64,000 nt of DNA from Polyangiaceae bacterium (GTDB lineage Bacteria; Myxococcota_A; Polyangia; Polyangiales; Polyangiaceae). How positions within the stretch are numbered: position 1 is the first letter of the stretch; the number at the start of each line of letters is the position of its first letter. The notes below the pieces were generated by a model that was not told the DNA's origin, did not search any database, and worked only from the letters and a program-made list of their open reading frames with translations. The DNA lies in contig JANXOF010000092.1 of NCBI GenBank assembly GCA_025353725.1, positions 62,001-126,000 of the forward strand. Reading direction: 5' to 3'. Positions 30,348-42,123 of the stretch are shown here, one piece after another. The translations under genes and the position numbers were made by a program.

Positions 30348-30456
30348 GCACGACGCTTCGTACGCTGCGAATACGCGTATTTGCCCGCAATTACAGGGCT
30401 TTTTGGCACCGTTTCTACTGGCCGCGAGGGGCGGGACGGGTTAGAGATCCGGGCTG

Positions 30457-33261
<2,805 letters not shown>

Positions 33262-33299
33262 GCGCGCACGCGAAGCCGAAGGCGCGCTCGGCGAAACAC

Positions 33300-34049
33300 T
33301 TGGTGGGTGGCCAGGCGCGCGTTCCGAAAAAGGTCACGCGGGCGAAGGTCGCGAAGGCTGCTTTGAAGCCGCAGATCTCGAAAATATTGCCGGCGGAGAT
33401 GCTCACGCGACTGCACGCGGCGCATCCGGACGCGCACTGCGAGCTCGTTCACGCGAACGCGTTTCAGCTTCTTTGCGCCACGGTTCTAAGCGCGCAGACC
33501 ACCGATGTGAACGTCAACAAGGCGACGCCGCGGCTCTTCGCGGCTTACCCTGATGCCGCCGCCATGGCCAAGGCCGAACCTATCGACCTCGAGCCGTATG
33601 TCTCGACGCTCGGCTTTTTCAGGCAAAAGTCGAAGAGTCTCGTGAACCTCGCGCGTGCGTTGATCGAAAAACACGGCGGCGAAGTTCCGCGCACGATGAA
33701 CGAGCTCACGGAGCTGGCGGGCGTAGGGCGAAAGACCGCCAACGTGGTGATGGGCGTCATCTGGCACGCGCCAGACGGCGTCGTCGTCGATACGCACGTC
33801 CAACGGTTAGCGCAGCGGCTCGGCTGGACGCGCGAAACGGAGCCGGTAAAAATCGAAGCCGATCTGTGCAATCTCTTGCCGCGTGATCGCTGGGACCTCG
33901 CGAGCCATATCTTAATTTTCCACGGAAGGCGCACGTGTCTCGCGAAGAAGCCCGCGTGCGCGACTTGCAGCGTGAACGATACCTGCCCGAGTGCCTTCGA
34001 GGCCGAGGCCGTCGGCCGTAAGCCTATTCGCGTGCGCCGCGTTCCCTAA
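33300..34049 (+). CDS. nth: Endonuclease III (DNA glycosylase / AP lyase)
   Basis: A 249-residue HhH-GPD enzyme. The helix-hairpin-helix with catalytic Lys is LAGVGRKTANVV, the catalytic Asp is in VVVDTHVQRLA, and four cysteines in C-x6-C-x2-C-x5-C spacing near the C terminus hold a [4Fe-4S] cluster. It removes oxidised pyrimidines and nicks the abasic strand. Homology starts near residue 33; the preceding lead is Lys/Arg-rich. The annotated TTG at 33300 has a GTG at 33303 as an equal alternative, 38 bp after the gyrA stop. The stop shares CTAA with the convergent meaB gene. Confidence 0.93.
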   Translation: MVGGQARVPKKVTRAKVAKAALKPQISKILPAEMLTRLHAAHPDAHCELVHANAFQLLCATVLSAQTTDVNVNKATPRLFAAYPDAAAMAKAEPIDLEPYVSTLGFFRQKSKSLVNLARALIEKHGGEVPRTMNELTELAGVGRKTANVVMGVIWHAPDGVVVDTHVQRLAQRLGWTRETEPVKIEADLCNLLPRDRWDLASHILIFHGRRTCLAKKPACATCSVNDTCPSAFEAEAVGRKPIRVRRVP

Positions 34050-35071
34050 CGCGCTCGGAATGCCGCGAGCAGCTGCTCGGTCGCCGTATACGGGTCGATC
34101 GACTTCGCCTCGACGTCGGAGACGGCGCGTTCAATCTCGCGGCCGAGTGCACCTGTCGCGGCTTCGATGAGCGTCTCGCGGAGTGATTCGCGGAGCTCCT
34201 CGGCAAGGCGAAGGCGGCGGCGGGCACGGCCGGCTTCTGTTCCGTCAATCCACGCCTTGTGGCGGTCAAGCGCCTCGAGAATGTCGGCGATCCCCTCACC
34301 TCTCGTCGAGACGCATTTCACGATAGGCGGCGTCCACCTCGCCTCTGTGGTCTCAGGGCAGGAGGGAAGGATATCGACCTTCACCGCGCCATGCATCACG
34401 TGGCCCTTGGTTTTCCCTACCGCTACCATCGTCTCGGTCCCGAGCGCGATCATCAATTCGAGATCGCGCATCGCGCTGTCCGCGCCGTCACGATCGGCCT
34501 TGTTGACGGCAAAGACGTCGGCTGTCTCAAGAATCCCCGCTTTGATGGCCTGCACTTCGTCGCCCATCCCCGGGGCCATCACCACGAGCGTCGAGTGCGC
34601 CGTGCGCGTGATCTCGAGCTCGTCTTGGCCGACGCCCACCGTCTCGACAATCACGACGTCGCAGCCATAAGCGTCAAGCACACGAACCATATCGCGCGCC
34701 GAACGCGACAACCCGCCCAAGTGTCCCCGGGTCGCCACAGACCGAATGAACACGCCCGGATCCGTCGCGTGGCGCGTCATGCGGATTCGATCGCCCAAGA
34801 TTGCGCCCCCCGTATAAGGACTCGACGGGTCGACACAGATAACCCCCACCGAGCGCCCACCGGCTCGATAACGCTCGATGAGGCGGTCCGTGAGCGTGCT
34901 CTTCCCTGCCCCCGGGTTGCCCGTCACTCCGACCACGAACGCGCGCCCCGTGCGAGGGAAGATCTCTTTCAACAATTCGAGATACCCAGGCATCCGATCG
35001 TCGACGTTGCGCATCGCGCGCGCCGCGGCACGTGGGTCTCCCGCCTCGATACGCGTTCCAAGATCCGACAT
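34046..35071 (-). CDS. meaB: Methylmalonyl-CoA mutase-associated GTPase
   Basis: A 341-residue G3E-type GTPase. G1 is VTGNPGAGKSTL, the switch I region follows DPSSPYTGGAILGDRIRM, G3 lies in ETVGVGQDELE and G4 is NKAD. MeaB protects and reloads the B12-dependent methylmalonyl-CoA mutase; the mutase genes are not nearby. I used the ATG at 35071 (MSDLGTRIEAGD) where family homology begins; the frame is open to 35122. C-terminal helices provide the dimer interface. It is convergent with nth, sharing its stop bases. Confidence 0.93.
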   Translation of the reverse strand: MSDLGTRIEAGDPRAAARAMRNVDDRMPGYLELLKEIFPRTGRAFVVGVTGNPGAGKSTLTDRLIERYRAGGRSVGVICVDPSSPYTGGAILGDRIRMTRHATDPGVFIRSVATRGHLGGLSRSARDMVRVLDAYGCDVVIVETVGVGQDELEITRTAHSTLVVMAPGMGDEVQAIKAGILETADVFAVNKADRDGADSAMRDLELMIALGTETMVAVGKTKGHVMHGAVKVDILPSCPETTEARWTPPIVKCVSTRGEGIADILEALDRHKAWIDGTEAGRARRRLRLAEELRESLRETLIEAATGALGREIERAVSDVEAKSIDPYTATEQLLAAFRAR

Positions 35072-35248
35072 CAGGCGCGTGAGCCTAGTGCGGAAGAGAG
35101 CGCGACGCGAGACCGCATACAACCCCGCCCGAACCTTCAGACGTCCAGAAAGAAGACCTTAGATTTTGACGATGGCCCTCCCTCGTTTCTCGCCCCAGTA
35201 CTCGTTTGCCGACGAACTCGTTTGCCGACGACGAACCGCATTCGTCCG

Positions 35249-37153
35249 CTATGCACTCAGCCCGCGGCTCCGAGCCCAGCTCTGATAGGCCAGTACGGGC
35301 CACAGCAGCGTTTCGCATTGGGCCCCCTCGAGATGATCTCGCCACAACGCGCGAACGAGCGTGCTGTCGAACACGCCCACACGGGCGATTGCGTCCTCGG
35401 AGATGAGCGACTCGACCCAGTCTCGGAGGTCGGCACGCATCCACTGATCGACGGGGACGCTGAAGCCCGTTTTCTTTCGGCCCCAGATCTCTTCGGGCAG
35501 GTATCGCTTTGCGAGTTCTCGCAGGATTACCTTTCCCTGCTTGCCTTGCCACTTCGCTTCGTTCTTCACGCGCCAGGCGACGTCGAAGAGATTTCGATCG
35601 AGGAAAGGCACACGCGCTTCGAGGCCGACCGCCATCGTCGAACGATCGACATTGGTAAGGAGCTCGGGCATATCCGTCATCATATCGATGTACGAGGCTT
35701 GGGCCGGCGGGAATGTCGTCACCTGCGGCCACGCGCGCGTGGGAAATTCCCGCTTATCTTGGAGAGCCATGGAGGGCTTCAGCCAAGCCGAAATCAGCGT
35801 GCGGTACTCCGCGTCGAGCCCCGGTCCGTTGAGGAGCTCACTAGCCGCCAGCATCCGCATGGCATGGCGACGCGCGTGACGCGAAAACCGCGGCGCCACG
35901 AGCTGCGATGACAGGAGGGACGAAGCGAACCCGCCCACGCGACGCACGATCCGCGGCATCCGCGAGAGGATGGCGTGGTTGCGACGCGCCGTCAGGTAGC
36001 GCGAGTACCCGCCGAACAGTTCGTCGCCCCCGTCTCCGGAAAGGACCACCTTCACATGGTTGCTTGCGAGGCGCGCGACGAAACACGACGGAATCTGACC
36101 GGGGCTCGCGTAGGGCTCGTCGTAGATCGTCGGTAAGCGATCGACGAGGTCGAGCGCGTCTTTGGCGCCAACGTAGAGCTCGGTGTGATCCGTCTCGAGG
36201 AGAGCGGCGGTACGTTTCGCGAGCGGTGCTTCGTTGTTCGCATACCCCTCAATGCCTACGGTGAAGGTCTTGACGGACGAGAGCCCCTCTTGCCGCATCA
36301 TTGCGACGATGAGCGAGGAATCAATGCCTGCGGAGAGAAACGCCCCGACGGGTACATCCGCGACGAGCCGCGCGCGCAACGACGTTCGGAGCGCCGCATC
36401 GACGGCGTCGAGCGCCGCTTGGCCCTCCAGTGAAGGCTTTTGCAGCGCGGCCGCGACCGCTTCATGCGTGTGAAAGTAGAAGCCGGACCGTCGCTCTGCG
36501 GATGTCGAGATGGACATCCACTCGCCCGGCTCGAGCTTGCGAACCGAGCGGTAAATGCTGAATGGAGCCGGAACTGTCGTGAAGCGGAGGTACTCGGAAA
36601 GCGCCTCCGGATCGGGCGTGCGATCAAGATCCTGAAGGGTCTCGAGCGGACGCATTTCGGACGAGAACGCGAAGTGACGATAGGAGTCGGCCGTGTAGTA
36701 GAGCGGCTTCTCTCCAAACCTGTCGCGCGACAGCCAGAGCAGGCGTTCGTCGCGGTCCCAGGCCGCGAACGCGAACATGCCTTCGACCCGTCCGAGCGTC
36801 GCGAGCACGCCCCACTCCGAAATGGCTTCGACGAGGACCTCCGTGTCGGAGCGCGACTGAAACACTGTGCCGTGTTTTTCGAGGTCCTCCCGAAGCTCGC
36901 CGGCGTTGTAGATCTCTCCATTGTAGGAAATGATCCAGCGGCCTGATTGAGAGCGCCGCGGCTGCACGCCCCCTTCCGACAGGTCGAGGATGGCGAGCCG
37001 ACGATGTCCGAGTCCGACACGAGCGTTTTCGTCGAACCAAAACCCTTCGCCGTCGGGTCCTCGATGTTCGATGCGCCCGGTCATGCGGCGAACGGTCGGC
37101 TCGAGAGACTCGCCCGTCGACCCAAGTTGAAGGTATCCCGCTATCCCACACAC
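35249..37153 (-). CDS. asnB: Asparagine synthetase (glutamine-hydrolysing)
   Basis: A 634-residue two-domain amidotransferase. The N-terminal Ntn glutaminase begins MCGIAGY, so Cys2 becomes the nucleophile; RIEHRGPDGEG and the SYNGEIYNAGELR segment are family marks. The synthetase domain has the ATP-binding loop LSAGIDSS and SGDGGDELFGGY, where Asp/Glu residues hold the adenylate. It converts Asp, Gln and ATP to Asn, Glu, AMP and PPi, though members of this subgroup are often found in polysaccharide or natural-product loci. The start is a GTG. It follows an acyltransferase-3 gene by 273 bp on the same strand. Confidence 0.93.
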   Translation of the reverse strand: MCGIAGYLQLGSTGESLEPTVRRMTGRIEHRGPDGEGFWFDENARVGLGHRRLAILDLSEGGVQPRRSQSGRWIISYNGEIYNAGELREDLEKHGTVFQSRSDTEVLVEAISEWGVLATLGRVEGMFAFAAWDRDERLLWLSRDRFGEKPLYYTADSYRHFAFSSEMRPLETLQDLDRTPDPEALSEYLRFTTVPAPFSIYRSVRKLEPGEWMSISTSAERRSGFYFHTHEAVAAALQKPSLEGQAALDAVDAALRTSLRARLVADVPVGAFLSAGIDSSLIVAMMRQEGLSSVKTFTVGIEGYANNEAPLAKRTAALLETDHTELYVGAKDALDLVDRLPTIYDEPYASPGQIPSCFVARLASNHVKVVLSGDGGDELFGGYSRYLTARRNHAILSRMPRIVRRVGGFASSLLSSQLVAPRFSRHARRHAMRMLAASELLNGPGLDAEYRTLISAWLKPSMALQDKREFPTRAWPQVTTFPPAQASYIDMMTDMPELLTNVDRSTMAVGLEARVPFLDRNLFDVAWRVKNEAKWQGKQGKVILRELAKRYLPEEIWGRKKTGFSVPVDQWMRADLRDWVESLISEDAIARVGVFDSTLVRALWRDHLEGAQCETLLWPVLAYQSWARSRGLSA

Positions 37154-37426
37154 TTAACGCCACCCGACCCATATGGGCTCGAAAACACGAGGCATGAAAG
37201 TGGGCGTGAACGCGGCGGTGATCGGGATGTTGAGGGCGTCAAGGAACCGCCAGCAGAGTCGGGTATCGGTCGCCTCCTCGCATCACTCGGTAACCGAGCC
37301 ACTCGCCGTTTGGATCACCACCTTGAAGGCGTTGTAGCGCAGGTTTGTCTCCAAGAGCTCGCCGACAAGACGCACCTTCCCCGATGGCGGAGGTCGCGCT
37401 CACGCGCGTGCCGATGCACCTACGTT

Positions 37427-38548
37427 TCATCGAGCTTTGGCGAGCTCCCGACGAGGAGCAACGATTCCCATCAGCCTTTGCATGACGGGCCGCTCGAGAA
37501 AGCGGTAGCAAAAAAGTCCGACCGCGAATCCACAAGCCCCCAGCGCGATAAGCCACGCTGCGTGTGCAGGCATCGATGGGCGGTTCAAGGGTGAAAAGAC
37601 ACGCCGAAGTATGGCGAACACGAAGAGGTGACTCAAGTACAAAGCATACGAAGCATCACCGAGGCTGATGAGCCAGCGGGGCACGAACGCACCCCCGTAC
37701 CGGCGCTCGTAGGATACCGCACCGGCGAGCATGCCCGCGGACCCTAGGCCGAACACCACAATGAGCTCGGGGCGCCATAAATCGCTGACGTGCGCGAGGC
37801 GCTCGAGCATCGCAACGCGGGCTCCCCCCACCGCGTAAAGAAGCCCCCCAGCGCCACACCAAAGCGCTGGCATGGGGAGCGTGCGGCCTTTCAGGAAAAG
37901 AGCGATGGCCGCACCAAACATAAACTGAATCGTCCGCAACCCTAGAGCGACATACGAGACGCGACTCAGAACGGAGGTGGGCTCATCTATCGGCGGAGCA
38001 AAGCCGTTGAACAACACTACGAGCAAAAACCACGTGAGCAGGAGCCATGGCAACCGGCGGGGGCGGAAGCAAAGCATCACCCCAAAGAGGCAGTAAAAAA
38101 AGAACTCGAACGTCAGCGTCCACGAAACGGGAACGACATGCACGCACTTGATTGGCAACAGGAAGAAAATGCCGAGAATGTTCCACGGGTCGGCTGCCGT
38201 TCCGTCGTCGAGTGCGTGACTCAGCCCCACTCGCGCCATTACGAAAGCAAACGCAAAAAATAACCAATAGAGTGGAAAAATACGAAGGATACGTCGCACA
38301 AGATAGCGAGGGACGCGCTCAGGATGACCTAATGAATCAAGGTTGGTCCACACGATGATGAACCCGCTAATAACGAAAAAGAGGTCGACGCCTTGCGCTC
38401 CGACATACCGAAAAATGTCGAGAGGATGAAAACTCGAAAGACCGAATTTCTCATCGGTCGTCGCGAGGTGATAGAGCAAAACAAGCGACGCTGCGACTCC
38501 GCGCAAAGCTTGCACAGAGTTGAGCGTCTGACGACTCTCGACCTGCAT
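37427..38548 (-). CDS. Acyltransferase-3 family membrane protein (OafA/YrhL type)
   Basis: A 373-residue integral membrane protein with about ten helices. The N-terminal signature ALRGVAASLVLLYHL contains the conserved Arg and the catalytic-type His, followed by VDLFFVISGFII, and SWTLTFEFFFYCLFG in the middle. The family O-acylates sugars of polysaccharides, lipopolysaccharide or peptidoglycan at the inner membrane. It is upstream of asnB on the same strand, and the pair could modify a surface glycan, but no glycosyltransferase is present. The start ATG at 38548 gives a normal N terminus. Confidence 0.9.
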   Translation of the reverse strand: MQVESRQTLNSVQALRGVAASLVLLYHLATTDEKFGLSSFHPLDIFRYVGAQGVDLFFVISGFIIVWTNLDSLGHPERVPRYLVRRILRIFPLYWLFFAFAFVMARVGLSHALDDGTAADPWNILGIFFLLPIKCVHVVPVSWTLTFEFFFYCLFGVMLCFRPRRLPWLLLTWFLLVVLFNGFAPPIDEPTSVLSRVSYVALGLRTIQFMFGAAIALFLKGRTLPMPALWCGAGGLLYAVGGARVAMLERLAHVSDLWRPELIVVFGLGSAGMLAGAVSYERRYGGAFVPRWLISLGDASYALYLSHLFVFAILRRVFSPLNRPSMPAHAAWLIALGACGFAVGLFCYRFLERPVMQRLMGIVAPRRELAKAR

Positions 38549-39092
38549 GGACTGCCGGACCTACACGCCTAAAAGCTCGGAGGAAAGTTCTTTTCGAGCC
38601 ATACAGCATGATAGTCGCGCAGAGCCGCGCCGTGTCCGGACGCTACGTGACAACTATCGACCTTCTCCGTGCGTCGGAGCTACGGCACCCACGGGCGAAG
38701 AAACGGGCAACCTAGAGGCCTAGGGCTCGCCAAGGAGCGGCGCCGAGGCCGCGCGGGAAGCGTTTCGGGCCGAGATTCCGCGATCGCTGAACGGAGCGAC
38801 AGGTCAGCTCGAGCGTCGGACAAGACATGGCCAGGACGTGACGTGTTACGCGAGGTCGTGCGGAGGTCACGCCGCGACAGGCGGACAGCGGGAGCGACGC
38901 CGCGCAAGGAGAAGCCGGACTACGAACGGCAGGGCCGTCACAAGCGTGCGAACGTTCATGCGTCACGCACGGCCAGAGACGCATTTAACGTCAATGTCGG
39001 TGACCTGTGTGTGGAAGTAGGGCACCTCGGAGCCGTGCCGCTCACGCCGTGAAGGCGTTGCGAAAACGCAAGGCTACCGCGATCGCTGGACC
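38549..39092. other. Gene-poor region
   Basis: About 540 bp with short, overlapping frames on both strands, Arg-rich and without recognisable domains. It should hold the promoter of the acyltransferase gene; none was clear. The base composition stays high-GC and I see no remnant of a transposon. Confidence 0.5.
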
Positions 39093-39419
39093 TTGGCGAA
39101 GACCGCCGGCGGCACATTGCGACTCAGCGCGCTTGCCGAGCATAACGAAGTTGCATGGGTCGAATTTCAACTCGCGGGCGGCTTCAATCCTCGCGAGAGC
39201 GCAATCGTTAGCGACTGGTCATCGACCGGCTACCTCGTCACTGAGATATCCTCACAACTTCGCGCGATTACGGGCTTCGAAGTAGGAGATATTATCGTAA
39301 GTATTGACGGCTCTCCGCCGTCGGACGAGCTCTTTCGCCTGAAGCAAAGTGCATGGCAGGTGGTTTTCGAAACGAGCCACTTAGGAAAGCGCTACATCCG
39401 CGTACTCCACTGGAGATAG
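39093..39419 (+). CDS. Small protein with possible PDZ-like fold
   Basis: A 108-residue frame starting at TTG, with no ATG or GTG available after the in-frame stop at 39018. The middle (FEVGDIIVSIDGSPPSD) resembles the carboxylate-binding and turn region of PDZ domains, and strand-like segments flank it. Codon use is like that of real genes. It is isolated, with 127 bp to the next gene. It could be a genuine short gene, or the 3' remnant of a larger PDZ-containing protein whose 5' part has decayed in the gene-poor region to the left. Confidence 0.4.
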   Translation: MAKTAGGTLRLSALAEHNEVAWVEFQLAGGFNPRESAIVSDWSSTGYLVTEISSQLRAITGFEVGDIIVSIDGSPPSDELFRLKQSAWQVVFETSHLGKRYIRVLHWR

Positions 39420-39546
39420 CGAAGCGCGCCCAAGCCGTGGCAGGCTGGAGGGTCGTTGCGTCAACGCGTAAGCCTTCTTCGCGAACGCGGAAGCGTAACT
39501 CGCGCGCATCCCGTTCGCCGACACACGAGAGTGAAGGCGCGTCGAG

Positions 39547-40845
39547 CTACATCAAGCGCGCGAGCTTCTTGTCGAGCATGGCGACGTCACCGCCGCCCGC
39601 CTTCTTCGCGGTTTCGTATGCCGCGCGCGCGCCGGGCACGTCACGGTCGGCGGCGAGCGCATCGCCGAGCGCCGTCCACGCGAGGGTGGAATGCCCAAAG
39701 TCCTTCGTCGCGCGCGCGCCGAAGGCTTTCGCGCTCGTGACGCGTCCGGCGGCGAGGCAGGCGGCAGCCGCGCTCACGAGCGGCGTGAGATCAGAGTTAT
39801 CCAGCCAAAACGCGGCCTGGTAGGCCTCGACGGCGAGGTCGATCTCGCCCTTCTTCGACCACGCGTCGGCGACGAGCAAGCGCGCCGCCTGTACGTTCGG
39901 CATCAGCTTCGCGGCGGCCTCACCTTGTTTAATCGCGTCGTCGGGACGCCCGTCCGCGAGCGCGAGTCGGCCGGCTATCACCCGCGCGCTCACATCGTTC
40001 GGAGCGAGCTTGAGGATCGTCGCGACGATCTCTTTCGCATCCGACAGCTGTTGGGCAACCAACAGCCCGTCGGCAAGATCGCGCAACGCCTCAAGTCCGG
40101 CCGGGCGCTCTATGACCGCGCGCTTGAACGTCGCCAGCGCCTCCGCGCTTCCTTGCGGCAACGATCGCCCGAGTTCAAGCAGTGCGAACGGGTCATGCGG
40201 ATCGAGTTCGACGGCTTTTCGCAGCGAAGGCGCGCCGTCGCGTCCGGTACGCCTGAGCAACGTGCCGAGCGACAGGTAAGCGTCGGCGCTTCGTTCCGAG
40301 AGCCGAATCGCCTCTCGATAGGCCGCCTCGGCTTCGACGTCTTTCGACGCGAGCTCGTGCACGCGACCGGCCGCGACCTTCGCGGCGTACTGCACCTCAG
40401 CCGAAGCCTTTGCCGGGTTTACCGAGGCAAGCTCCGCCTCCGCCTGCGTACCGCGACGCCAGAGAAGATGAGCCTCTGCCGCACAAACATGGCTTGAAGC
40501 TTCCGCCGATGCGGGCATCGCCTTGCAGGTGGCGAGGGCTTGTTCGAACGCCCGCCGGGCGATTTGCGTGCGCGCGAGTTCCCACTGCACGCGCGTGGCC
40601 ATCTCAGACTTTCCGCCGGTCAGGCCGAACGCGCGTCGCAGCTCCGCGAGGGCGTCGCCTTCGCGGCCGGCGCGGCGCAGCGCCTTTCCATAAGCGAAAG
40701 AGGCTTCGCTGCTCCCTGGCGCGGCCTTCACCACGGCGCGCGCGCTTTCGACCGCCGACTCGTCCGCGCTCGCAGTGGTCGCCACCATGGAGAAAGCGAC
40801 CCCCAGGACAAGGGTAACGGCGGTCTTTAACGCTTTGGATTGCAT
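39547..40845 (-). CDS. Exported TPR protein
   Basis: About 432 residues. After a signal peptide (AVTLVLGVAFSMVATTASA) the rest is a string of about 10-11 TPR units with typical Ala/Leu/Tyr positions (for example SSEASFAYGKALRRAGREGDALAELRR and SADAYLSLGTLLRRTGRDGA). TPR arrays bind partner proteins; an exported one of this size probably acts in the periplasm. I used the ATG at 40845 (MQSKALKTAV), which gives a standard signal peptide and has a GAAGGG site about 9 bp upstream; the longer frame to 40899 would abut queG. It lies 57 bp downstream of queG on the same strand. Confidence 0.8.
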   Translation of the reverse strand: MQSKALKTAVTLVLGVAFSMVATTASADESAVESARAVVKAAPGSSEASFAYGKALRRAGREGDALAELRRAFGLTGGKSEMATRVQWELARTQIARRAFEQALATCKAMPASAEASSHVCAAEAHLLWRRGTQAEAELASVNPAKASAEVQYAAKVAAGRVHELASKDVEAEAAYREAIRLSERSADAYLSLGTLLRRTGRDGAPSLRKAVELDPHDPFALLELGRSLPQGSAEALATFKRAVIERPAGLEALRDLADGLLVAQQLSDAKEIVATILKLAPNDVSARVIAGRLALADGRPDDAIKQGEAAAKLMPNVQAARLLVADAWSKKGEIDLAVEAYQAAFWLDNSDLTPLVSAAAACLAAGRVTSAKAFGARATKDFGHSTLAWTALGDALAADRDVPGARAAYETAKKAGGGDVAMLDKKLARLM

Positions 40846-40902
40846 GAAATTTCCCTTCACTTGCGGAGCCGTCTCCGCGAGTTGCAGCGCCCGTGCCACC
40901 GA

Positions 40903-41979
40903 CTACGCGCGTGCACTGATTCGGGCGAGCGACCACGAAGCGGCGTCTCGAACGACCTCCGAATCATGATCTGCGCGCGCCCTTTCCAGCGCGGCGACAT
41001 GCCCTGCGCGGCCCCCGTCATACGTATTCCCCATCACGATCGCGGCATTTCGAGAAAGCCCTACGCGGGTCGCGCGACCCACCGGACTTCCTTCGCGTAG
41101 TCGCTCAAATCCCGGTTCATCGAGGTTCACGAGATCCGGAAGCGATGTCCCTGCCCAACGCACATCGGGCTCGAATAGTGGGTCCTTCACACGACCGGAC
41201 GTGTTCCTCGTACTCGCATTGAAGGGACACACCAATTGGCAATCATCGCATCCGAACAAATGCTCACCGACACCCTGACGAAGTTCGGGAGCGATGACGC
41301 CGCGATGCTCAATGGTGAGATAAGCTATGCATTTCCGCGGGTCGAGCACGAAGGGCCGCTCGAACGCTTGCGTAGGGCACGCGTCGAGGCAGCGCGTACA
41401 CGCACCGCAGCGCTCGGGGATGGGCGCGTCAGCCTCGAGTTCGAGCGTCGTGACGACCTCGCCGAGAAGCACCAACGAGCCCACACCTGGCACAATAAGA
41501 AGGCCATTTTTCCCCACGAATCCGAGCCCCGCACGAGCCGCCCACGCACGCTCGAGCACGGGAGCATCGTCACACATCGGACGCGCCTCCGCGGGCGACT
41601 CGGGCGAGCCGAGGGTGCGGATAAAGCGCGCGAGCTTGCGCAGCTTCTTTCGCAGACCGTTATGGTAGTCACGTCCACGCGCATACCGAGCTATCGCCCT
41701 GGCGAGCTCGGGATCTTTCGACTCTTCCTCCGTGCTTCGCCCGTAACGCCTCGCAAGGCAAACGACGCTTTTTGCGCCGCGGAGGATTTCATCGCCGTCC
41801 AAGCGCTGCCTCGCGTTACGCGCCGCGGCGAGCCACGCCATCCCGCCGTGCTTGCCATCCTCAATGAACGCCTCGTAGCGCTCGAAGTCGGCCTGGAGCG
41901 GAACATCGGCACGGGCCACGCCCACCGTCTCGAAGCCGAGTCGCCGAGCCTCGGCGACGACCTGCTGCTTGAGAGTCAT
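40903..41979 (-). CDS. queG: Epoxyqueuosine reductase
   Basis: A 358-residue cobalamin-dependent iron-sulphur enzyme that makes the last step of queuosine formation in tRNA. The N-terminal part has the family segment with Asp before PVLERAWAARAGLGFVGKN, followed by two [4Fe-4S] sites (CGACTRCLDACP and CDDCQLVCPFN, the latter completing both clusters). The C-terminal about 60 residues resemble a HEAT-like tail (NAAIVMGNTYDGG). I used the ATG at 41979, where homology begins; the same frame runs back to 42387 without family features. It diverges from the methyltransferase gene with 144 bp between starts. Confidence 0.92.
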   Translation of the reverse strand: MTLKQQVVAEARRLGFETVGVARADVPLQADFERYEAFIEDGKHGGMAWLAAARNARQRLDGDEILRGAKSVVCLARRYGRSTEEESKDPELARAIARYARGRDYHNGLRKKLRKLARFIRTLGSPESPAEARPMCDDAPVLERAWAARAGLGFVGKNGLLIVPGVGSLVLLGEVVTTLELEADAPIPERCGACTRCLDACPTQAFERPFVLDPRKCIAYLTIEHRGVIAPELRQGVGEHLFGCDDCQLVCPFNASTRNTSGRVKDPLFEPDVRWAGTSLPDLVNLDEPGFERLREGSPVGRATRVGLSRNAAIVMGNTYDGGRAGHVAALERARADHDSEVVRDAASWSLARISARA

Positions 41980-42123
41980 CGCGCGACCGAACCCGGCGGA
42001 GATTTCCAAGAACCGAGCGGCGCGGTCATGGCGCTCGTGCGCCTTTCGTGCGCAAAAGGCCAAGCGCCACAACCTCGGAACGAGTTGACTCCTGGCGACG
42101 TCGCGTTCACGGACCCGTCTGCA

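Noticed and set aside
38669-39052. 127-residue Arg-rich frame in the gene desert
   Set aside because: No recognisable domain, no ribosome site, composition like random GC-rich sequence.
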